Shown here: positions 30,322 to 35,588 of the stretch, piece by piece
Layout: every line of letters begins with the position of its first letter
Numbering within the stretch: position 1 is the first letter of the stretch
IMG/VR virus record: IMGVR_UViG_3300010397_000069
Location: 1 to 35,588 of that record
Reading direction: 5' to 3' (one strand)
From: a virus
Length of the DNA stretch: 35,588 nt
Program-made: the position numbers and the translations under genes
The notes under the pieces: generated by a model
What the model saw: only the letters and a program-made list of their open reading frames with translations
Databases searched by the model: none
Told to the model about the DNA's origin: nothing

Positions 30322-30869
30322 TGGCGAACAACGATCGAAATGTCACACTCGAGAACGTCGTCATCGCCTTCCGAAACTTCGAGGGTAAGGAGGACAAGTA
30401 CAACCGCGAAGGCGACAGGAACTTCGCAGTCTTCCTGAGCGAAGAGATCGCGGACAAGATGGCGGCCGACGGGTGGAACGTCAAGTACCTCCGTGAACGC
30501 GAGGGCGACGAGGGTCCGCCGCAGGCCTACATCCAGGTCGCCGTCTCGTACAAGATCAAGCCGCCCAAGATCGGCGTGCTCACCTCGAAGGGTCTCCGGT
30601 ACTACACCGAGGAGATCGTCGGTCTGCTCGACTGGGTCGACATCGAGCTGGCGGATGTCACGATCAACCCGTACGAGTGGGCTGTCGGCGGAAAGAGTGG
30701 TACGAAAGCCTACCTGTCCAGTCTCTTCCTCAAGATCGCCGAGGACTACCTCCAGCTCAAGTGGGAGGCCATGGCGGAGGAGAGCGTCAAGCAGATCGAG
30801 TCCGGTCCGTCCGACGTCATCGAGGGCGAGTACTGGGTGGACCAGAAGGAACTGGAGGCAGCGAAGTGA
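30321..30869 (+). CDS. Probable single-stranded DNA-binding protein
   Basis: The 182-residue product starts at GTG 30321 overlapping the previous TAG, after a GGTGAG. Residues 1-140 look like one beta-barrel: VTLENVVIAFRNFEGKEDKY, RNFAVFLSEEIADKMAADGW, AYIQVAVSYKIKPPKIGVLT and VDIELADVTINPYEW. This strand order and the phrases NFEGKxDxYN, FAVFL and DGWNVKYL match, from memory, a family of phage single-stranded DNA-binding-like proteins in Firmicutes phages. The acidic C-terminus (SDVIEGEYWVDQKELEAAK) recalls the acidic tails that recruit replication partners. Its place near the polymerase supports the role. DNA binding is inferred. Confidence 0.6.
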   Translation: MANNDRNVTLENVVIAFRNFEGKEDKYNREGDRNFAVFLSEEIADKMAADGWNVKYLREREGDEGPPQAYIQVAVSYKIKPPKIGVLTSKGLRYYTEEIVGLLDWVDIELADVTINPYEWAVGGKSGTKAYLSSLFLKIAEDYLQLKWEAMAEESVKQIESGPSDVIEGEYWVDQKELEAAK

Positions 30870-31147
30870 GTCCCAAGCAGTACATTCCGAAGACTCTCGT
30901 CGAGATCACCGGGATGCACTTCAACGCGTACGACGGCACGACCGACGTGGAAGACTGGATGGCCAGTCTGACACCCGAGGACTGCGAGATCTTCCGCGGT
31001 CCACTGGGCGACATGCTGTTCATCATCAACGGCGGGTACAACATGACCGTGGAGAACGGTCAGTACGTGTACGTCGACGAAGACGGACTCCACGTCATCA
31101 ACCAGGGCACCTTCGAGACCCTGTACAAGGAAGCTCCGCCGGCCTGA
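30866..31147 (+). CDS. Small beta-rich protein of a locally repeated type
   Basis: The 93-residue product starts at GTG 30866 (GTGA overlap) and ends overlapping the next ATG. It has TLVEITGMHFNAYDGTTDVEDWM and then GDMLFIINGGYNMTVENGQYV. The closing part, a G-D then three hydrophobic residues, a turn and a strand, is a theme shared with the products at 31147, 31966 and 32534 (for example GDTIIRRNDGKFEIFKG). It may therefore belong to a small family that has multiplied in this phage. The function is unknown. Confidence 0.55.
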   Translation: MSPKQYIPKTLVEITGMHFNAYDGTTDVEDWMASLTPEDCEIFRGPLGDMLFIINGGYNMTVENGQYVYVDEDGLHVINQGTFETLYKEAPPA

Positions 31148-31380
31148 TGTCGTCGGAAGCGAGGAATCTTACGGACAAGAACGCCGAAGAACTCGCTCGC
31201 TGGTGCGGGGGTCGGTTGGCACGAGAGCACGACGCTCTTGATCACAGCCAATCGACCCTCGGCATCAACGTCCCTGTCGTCGACGGGGTGCAGCGGGCTT
31301 CGGTGGGTGACACCATCATCCGTAGGAACGACGGAAAGTTCGAAATCTTCAAGGGCATCAACCAAGCAATAGGGGACTGA
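31147..31380 (+). CDS. Small protein with GDxII...G.F.IFKG motif
   Basis: The 77-residue product starts at ATG 31147 (TGATG). After a polar helix containing ELARWCGGRLAREH it has a compact part INVPVVDGVQRASVGDTIIR followed by NDGKFEIFKGINQAIGD. From memory, this pattern (W.GG, then a short strand, then ASxGDxxIRxxxGxFxxxK) marks a family of small proteins widespread in phages. It is one of four neighbouring products that share the GD-x-x-x-x-x-G-x-F-x-x-F theme. The role is unknown. Confidence 0.6.
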   Translation: MSSEARNLTDKNAEELARWCGGRLAREHDALDHSQSTLGINVPVVDGVQRASVGDTIIRRNDGKFEIFKGINQAIGD

Positions 31381-31386
31381 AAGAAA

Positions 31387-31932
31387 ATGGCACCTCCCAT
31401 CGGTCGCATCTACCACAAGAACTACGAGATCGCCGGCAACAAGTTCACCGTCCAGGTGAGCTACCAGGGCAACATCCCGTCCGGTCATCTGGCACAGATC
31501 AAGGGCACCTGGCTGTTCAACCTGATCGTCAACAACACGACCGTCGAGATGGGTTCGTGGTACGACTTGCAGGAGCGCGGCTTCTCGAACGAGGAGGTCT
31601 GCGACAGCATCGCCCAGTTCTGGTACGACGCTCAGAAGATCCGGGACGCTCAGGAGCTCGGCGAGAAGGACATGGAAGCCGATCTGAAGAAGATCGTGGA
31701 TCGGTGCAAGCTCTTCCTCGACGGCTACCTCATGCAGGAGGCGTACGACTACGACATCCTGATGTCGCTGCTGACGGAAGAGGGCGGCTGGACCGTCATG
31801 ATCGAACCCAACATCCCGAAGCTGGTCGACAACCGGCTGTTCGTCTTCGACCACAAGGCCGCGGAGCCGGCAGAAGAAGTCACGTTCCACAGCTACGTCC
31901 GAGACCGCTCGCTCGACCTCAAGCTTCCCTGA
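31387..31932 (+). CDS. Protein of unknown function, 181 residues
   Basis: The frame starts at ATG 31387 after GAAAGAAA. It has beta strands at the start (NKFTVQVSYQGNIPSGHLAQ, TWLFNLIVNNTTVEMGSWYD), a central helical, charged part (DAQELGEKDMEADLKKIVDR, CKLFLDGYLMQEAYDYDILM) and a mixed end. No membrane segment or catalytic motif is seen. Codons are mostly C/G-ending. It stands just before two products with the GD-x-I-V motif. I recognise no family. Confidence 0.6.
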   Translation: MAPPIGRIYHKNYEIAGNKFTVQVSYQGNIPSGHLAQIKGTWLFNLIVNNTTVEMGSWYDLQERGFSNEEVCDSIAQFWYDAQKIRDAQELGEKDMEADLKKIVDRCKLFLDGYLMQEAYDYDILMSLLTEEGGWTVMIEPNIPKLVDNRLFVFDHKAAEPAEEVTFHSYVRDRSLDLKLP

Positions 31933-31965
31933 CAAACGCCCCAACAATTTCCGAAAGAGAATCAA

Positions 31966-32487
31966 ATGGAACTCCAGGAATTCGTCCGCAGGCCGTTCCC
32001 CGTCAAGGCCGTGGAGGTCAACTTCAACAACGCCTACGAGATCGCGGAGTGGTGCCGCGGGCGTGTCGAGCTCAAGGAGACCCGTCTGATGGGCGGTGCC
32101 GGCAAGGGCGTGATGGAGCTGCCCACCGTCGTCTTCAAGGGGACCGGCGACAACCGCGACAAGGAGTTCACCGCGGGCCTGGGCGACTGGATCGTCGAGC
32201 TGCGCGGCAACTTCCGCGTCTTCAAGAAGGCGCAGTTCAAGGCGACGTTCGAGCCGGTGAAGGTCAAGAAGGAATGGGACGGCGACGGGGTGCTGGACAA
32301 GTCGCCCTCGGTCGACGACGAGACCGAATCGGTGCGTCAGGCCATCGTCGACGGCGTCGAGCCGCAGGAATACAGGGACTCGGAAGACGAGGCGCTCGCC
32401 AATCAGGAGCGTGAGGACGCCGAGCACCGCCACGGGCACGACAACTCCTCGGTCGACGGCCAGGAAACCGTTCACGTCTCGCTGTAA
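31966..32487 (+). CDS. Protein with GDWIVxxxGxFxxFxK motif and acidic tail
   Basis: The 173-residue product starts at ATG 31966 after GAAAGAGAA. Residues 1-105 contain FVRRPFPVKAVEVNFNNAYE, IAEWCRGRVEL and GDWIVELRGNFRVFKKAQFK, the plan also seen in the product at 31147 (a W-C-x-G-R then GD-xxx-G-x-F). Residues 106-173 form a long acidic, low-complexity tail with many Asp, Glu and His residues (DAEHRHGHDNSSVDG). The tail could bind metals or a basic partner. The function is unknown; it may be a regulator or an inhibitor of a host protein, which is speculation. Confidence 0.58.
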   Translation: MELQEFVRRPFPVKAVEVNFNNAYEIAEWCRGRVELKETRLMGGAGKGVMELPTVVFKGTGDNRDKEFTAGLGDWIVELRGNFRVFKKAQFKATFEPVKVKKEWDGDGVLDKSPSVDDETESVRQAIVDGVEPQEYRDSEDEALANQEREDAEHRHGHDNSSVDGQETVHVSL

Positions 32488-32533
32488 CACATCCAAGCTT
32501 CACCCAGAAAGATTTCGTCTGAAAGAAGGAATG

Positions 32534-33670
32534 ATGGTCTACACCGCCGAAAGTGTCGATTTCGACAACTTCATGCCCGTCGACGCGGGCTACGGACCGC
32601 GCGAGATCAGCGCCGAAGCCGCCTACGTCTCCGAGCACAACATCGGTCAGTGGTCGCTGGAGTTCGAGAAGGACCTCGGGAAGGACGACAACGGAAAGGT
32701 CTGTTTCTACTTCTCCGCGGCGCGCGAGCCGGAGCCCCCGATCCACCTCAAGATGGAGTCCGGCGTCTGGATCATCAAGATCTGGGGCGAGCTCCACATC
32801 TTCGAGGACGGCATGTTCCAGAAGACGTTCGACGTCCCCAAGGAGCAGCTGAGGGCCGTGCGGATGGCCAACCACCGGAAGTCGATCGAGCTCGAGGAGC
32901 AGTACAAGAAGGAGCTGGAGGAAGAGCGGGCCGAGTTCGAGAAGGAGTTCGACGAGAAGCTCAAGCAGGCCGCGGACTCCGGCGACTGGAGTTCACTCAC
33001 GAAGCAAGAGGAGTACGTCCTGAGGATGCGGCTCGCGGACGACGACGAGATCCGCGCACTCATGGCGGCTGCAGTGGAGCGGGCGGACAAGAAGAGCACG
33101 GAACCGCCCCTCACCCGTGTCGGGAAGGACTACCACGCCGGCAGTCTGTACAAGTCGGACGGTGCGGACCCGAGCATCTACGGGGGAATCGACGAGGAGC
33201 TCTTGGAGGTGCGTGTGTATCGGGCTACGGGCGAGCAGGTGCTCATGCGCATGGGTACGTACGACTTGCTCTCGAGCGGAGCGAAGAAGATGTACGGCCC
33301 CGTCGAGCGTCTGACGAACCTCAGCGGCAGCAAGGATCTGCCGCTCTTCGAGGAGAAGGACACCGCGACGATCCGGCGAGAGCAGGAGGAGCGCAAGCAG
33401 GCCGCCTTGGTCGAAGACGTCGAGCAGACGCAGTTCGTTCCCCAGGTCTCCATCCCGCTCGGCCCGCCGGCGCCCGGTGAGCTGATGAAGGACTGGAAGA
33501 AGGTCGAGGAGGAGCGGATCGCCAAGGAGCCGATCTACCCGGAGGGTGACGAGCCGCGGACGAACCGACAGAAGGTGGACCGAGCTCGAGAGCAGTTCCT
33601 GTCCAACGAAGAGGTCGACCGCGCTTCGAAGGCTCCGGTGACGGAAGTCTGGGGCACCGACCAGCAGTAG
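32534..33670 (+). CDS. Long charged protein with N-terminal GVWIIKIWGELHIFEDG motif
   Basis: The 378-residue product is read from ATG 32534, which has the spacing after GAAAGAAGGA seen for other genes; ATG 32531 is directly before it. Residues 1-115 include FMPVDAGYGPREISAEAAY, and GVWIIKIWGELHIFEDGMF, echoing the motif in the two products before. Residues about 118-160 are a charged coiled coil (IELEEQYKKELEEERAEFEK). The rest is mixed, with VYRATGEQVLMRMGTYDLLS and a polar end rich in Glu, Arg and Asn. The coiled coil suggests self-association. Function unknown. Confidence 0.55.
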   Translation: MVYTAESVDFDNFMPVDAGYGPREISAEAAYVSEHNIGQWSLEFEKDLGKDDNGKVCFYFSAAREPEPPIHLKMESGVWIIKIWGELHIFEDGMFQKTFDVPKEQLRAVRMANHRKSIELEEQYKKELEEERAEFEKEFDEKLKQAADSGDWSSLTKQEEYVLRMRLADDDEIRALMAAAVERADKKSTEPPLTRVGKDYHAGSLYKSDGADPSIYGGIDEELLEVRVYRATGEQVLMRMGTYDLLSSGAKKMYGPVERLTNLSGSKDLPLFEEKDTATIRREQEERKQAALVEDVEQTQFVPQVSIPLGPPAPGELMKDWKKVEEERIAKEPIYPEGDEPRTNRQKVDRAREQFLSNEEVDRASKAPVTEVWGTDQQ

Positions 33671-33716
33671 TCATGCAACTGGAAGACGTGCCATTCTTTG
33701 ATCGCTCATCATTTCT

Positions 33717-33749
33717 CCCCACCCTCAATGGATGATGGGCAATGTGGGG
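33717..33749 (+). other. Weak inverted repeat after the coiled-coil gene
   Basis: CCCCAC (33717-33722) and GTGGGG (33744-33749) can pair around 21 bases. No T tract follows, so it is not a standard terminator. The 150-base gap 33671-33820 also holds GGTTGGT/ACCAA pairing near 33771-33786 but no promoter copy. A control function is possible but unproven. Confidence 0.25.
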
Positions 33750-33820
33750 CCGTCGGGTGTAGACTTGGGGTTGGTCGCACCACCAATTCTGTAAGAAGTA
33801 CGAACGAATAGGGAGAATCA

Positions 33821-34567
33821 GTGACCGAACCGCCGGATGATAATCCGGAAGACTTCGACCCGGAACTATTGGACGAATTGTCCGACTTCCTTGCTAGTGA
33901 GCAGTTCGCCGAACTCGAAGACGACATGCTTCTCGATCAGATCGGACGAGGAGACGACAACCGAACGATCTACGACGAGCTTCCCGATGAGGAAGAGGAT
34001 CTTCGGGACGATCTGTTTGACGCTCAGGAAGCAATTCTTGAAACGCCTATCCCCGATCTGCTCTCTATCGAAGACGCCGCAAAAGCTATTGCCGAAGGCA
34101 AGAAAGCATACGAAGAACGTAAGGCCGCAGAAAAGCGAACTCAAGGAGAGGTAGAAGACAAGATGGCCATTTCGGATGACGCCCAGCAGGTTGCACAGAT
34201 CGCCAACGACGAGACTGCAAGTCAGGCGATGGAAGGAGCGATCGGGGCGCTCAACGACGCCATCGGTTCTTTGAACGCAGCAACCACACAGCTTTCGACG
34301 GCTGCTCAGAACCTCCAGGCCGCTGGGGATTCCGCTTCGGGTCAGGCGACTCAGGCGGGAAACCTTCTGGGAGGCGACGGGGGTCAGTCGATTTCGGCCC
34401 AGGGACAGGCGTTGGGTCAGGCCATCAGCGACGCGCTCTCGAAGATCGCACAGATCGACATCGGGGAAGCGATGCAGAATCTGCAGGGGGTCGACTTGGC
34501 CCAGCTGCAGGGACAGATCCAGGCTCTGCGCGACGCGATCAAGGCCGCGGCGCAGAAGCACCAGTAG
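33821..34567 (+). CDS. Acidic protein with alanine/glutamine-rich helical repeats
   Basis: The 248-residue product starts at GTG 33821 after AGGGAGAA. The first 110 residues are extremely acidic (DDNPEDFDPELLDELSDFL, LPDEEEDLRDDLFDAQEAIL) and probably helical. Residues about 120-248 are rich in Ala, Gln, Ser and Gly, with repeated heptad-like helices (MEGAIGALNDAIGSLNAATT, QLSTAAQNLQAAGDS, LQGQIQALRDAIKAAAQK). Such composition suggests a rod or amphipathic coiled assembly. The acidic N-terminus could mimic DNA. No family is recognised. Confidence 0.6.
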   Translation: MTEPPDDNPEDFDPELLDELSDFLASEQFAELEDDMLLDQIGRGDDNRTIYDELPDEEEDLRDDLFDAQEAILETPIPDLLSIEDAAKAIAEGKKAYEERKAAEKRTQGEVEDKMAISDDAQQVAQIANDETASQAMEGAIGALNDAIGSLNAATTQLSTAAQNLQAAGDSASGQATQAGNLLGGDGGQSISAQGQALGQAISDALSKIAQIDIGEAMQNLQGVDLAQLQGQIQALRDAIKAAAQKHQ

Positions 34568-34607
34568 ACCGATTTCGGCAGTGTTACATAGAGAGGAGGC
34601 GAGTGAT

Positions 34608-34640
34608 TTGATCATCCACTTCGACGGCAAGGACCAGTAG
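34608..34640 (+). CDS. Possible ten-residue leader peptide
   Basis: After a strong GAGGAGG (34593-34599) a TTG at 34608 could start a frame reading [10 protein letters not shown] to a TAG at 34638-34640, just before the strong hairpin at 34663. A leader peptide before a terminator would fit attenuation control of the helicase gene downstream, but a frame this short proves little. The strong ribosome site with no longer frame after it is the main support. Confidence 0.28.
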   Translation: MIIHFDGKDQ

Positions 34641-34662
34641 TTTTCGGCATCTAGGCCGGCGT

Positions 34663-34696
34663 GGCGGGGGTCCCTTCGGGGGCTCCCGCCTCTTTC
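34663..34696 (+). terminator. Strong intrinsic terminator
   Basis: A 12-bp stem (34663-34674 with 34679-34690) with a TTCG tetraloop, including two G-T pairs, is followed by TCTTTCT. This is the best-formed intrinsic terminator in the window. It separates the acidic protein gene from the helicase gene. Confidence 0.85.
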
Positions 34697-34752
34697 TAGT
34701 ATTTCGTTTAACGGAGGAATGGTGGAAGACCTTGGAGAGTTCATCAGCATCG

Positions 34753-35588
34753 ATGAATTCCATCGAACGCATCTTGAGGCCACACCAGAAGTTAGCGCTC
34801 ACGCAGCTTACCTCTGGGAATATCTTGCAAGGCGGGGTCGGATCGGGAAAGAGCATGGTTGCGGCAGCCTACTATGTTTCAAAACATGCGGATCGCGACG
34901 TCTATGTGATCACGACGGCGAAGAAGAGGGACAGCAATGACTGGCAAAGAGAATTCGCGCGATTCGCTGTCGGAATGGACGAGGGGCAAACTGTCGCCGG
35001 TATCCTTACCATTGACTCTTGGAACAACATCCACAAGTTCGAGCACATCCGAGGAGCCTTCTTCATCTTTGATGAACAGCGTCTGGTTGGTTCGGGCGGC
35101 TGGGTCAAATCGTTTCTTCGTATCGCCAAGGACAATCAATGGATCCTACTATCGGCGACCCCTGGGGACAATTGGCTGGATTACATACCTGTCTTCCTCG
35201 CAAACGGCTTTTATCGAAATCGAACCGAGTTCAAGGCACGCCATGTTATCTACCGAGCTTATAGCCGATTCCCTCAAGTGGATCGATACGTGGACACGGG
35301 GCGACTCGTAAGGCTGCGCAATCAGATCATGGTGCAAATGCCGTACGAGCGGCATACGAAGCGCCATTTGGTATTACTGCCTGTCGAACATGACGTTGAA
35401 TTGATGAAGCGGGCCATGCGGGATCGCTGGAATCCGTTCGAAGGCCGTCCGATTCGGCAGTCGGCTGAGCTGTACTCGGTGATGCGGAAGATCGTCAGTC
35501 AGCACCCAACTCGTATGGGTGCGTTGAGTGAAATCATGACAAAACACCCCCGTCTCATAATTTTCTACAACTTCAACTACGAGTTGGA
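34753..35588 (+). CDS. SNF2/DEAD-like helicase, N-terminal part (runs off the window)
   Basis: The frame is open from ATG 34753 to the end, so the gene continues beyond 35588; 278 full codons are visible. It opens [20 protein letters not shown], with a typical Q-motif-like LRPHQ, then Walker [33 protein letters not shown], the DExx-type [19 protein letters not shown] and the SAT motif [15 protein letters not shown]. Motifs I, Ia, II and III of superfamily 2 are thus in order, and [12 protein letters not shown] near the end resembles the start of the second domain. It matches, from memory, SNF2-type helicases of Firmicutes phages. The strong GGAGG at 34713 serves a different frame, so the true start is uncertain. 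Confidence 0.82.
   Translation, partial: MNSIERILRPHQKLALTQLTSGNILQGGVGSGKSMVAAAYYVSKHADRDVYVITTAKKRDSNDWQREFARFAVGMDEGQTVAGILTIDSWNNIHKFEHIRGAFFIFDEQRLVGSGGWVKSFLRIAKDNQWILLSATPGDNWLDYIPVFLANGFYRNRTEFKARHVIYRAYSRFPQVDRYVDTGRLVRLRNQIMVQMPYERHTKRHLVLLPVEHDVELMKRAMRDRWNPFEGRPIRQSAELYSVMRKIVSQHPTRMGALSEIMTKHPRLIIFYNFNYEL

Noticed and set aside
31060-32496. A 478-codon minus-strand frame opposite 30866-32487
   Set aside because: Antisense shadow across several well-spaced + strand genes, with a low-information Val/Leu/Asp/Arg composition.
33673-33735. A 20-codon frame just after the coiled-coil gene
   Set aside because: No convincing ribosome site, no membrane or conserved pattern, and it runs across the weak inverted repeat.
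1-35588. tRNA genes, integrase and attachment sites
   Set aside because: No cloverleaf with a TTCGAATC-like arm, no recombinase motifs and no long direct repeats of att type were noticed by eye.

Overview
The window reads as about 36 kb of a tailed-phage (siphovirus) genome, most likely from a phage of a Gram-positive actinobacterium. Every gene I can support lies on the + strand, the genes are tightly packed with ATGA, GTGA and TAATG overlaps, GTG and TTG starts are common, and base composition is G+C-rich by eye. The holin looks like the r1t family and one tail gene like the ReqiPepy6 Gp37 family, both familiar in actinophages. No integrase, tRNA, CRISPR array, small terminase or endolysin was seen. 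All family assignments come from reading motifs and from memory; no search was run.

Layout. 1-605: end of an unknown gene and a 2H phosphoesterase. 616-10056: packaging and head/early tail genes, namely large terminase, portal, a fused protease-major capsid protein, head-tail connectors, major tail protein, tail chaperone, a second tail-tube paralogue, a fibre-like protein and an HK97-gp10-like protein. 10053-17824: tape measure, distal tail protein, Gp37-like tail protein and two further tail genes, one with two FN3-like modules. 17821-18941: three membrane proteins ending in an r1t-like holin.

18942-25634 is the least explained part. Very small, mostly membrane or amphipathic proteins and several larger unknown proteins are served by at least five copies of one promoter-like element (TCGCA, 13 bases, TATAAT, usually then GAGACCC). 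Three related hairpins (AAACC, a stem, GGTTTT) sit between genes. It holds a DUF6353-type protein and a likely distant relative, plus several families that I recall clustering together in phages of Firmicutes. One of these genes (24448-25104) has an in-frame TAG as its third codon.

25644-35588 is the replication block: a single 1247-residue protein that appears to join an SF3-type helicase, an AEP-like primase and a family B DNA polymerase with proofreading exonuclease, then small genes, a probable single-stranded DNA-binding protein, several proteins sharing a short beta-rich motif, an acidic protein, a strong terminator and the start of an SNF2-type helicase that runs off the window.

The best candidates for undescribed biology are the promoter/hairpin/microgene array with its conserved unknown module, the helicase-primase-polymerase fusion, the amber codon at 24454, the possible internal start in the protease-capsid fusion, and the C-terminal domain shared by the capsid and tail-tube proteins.
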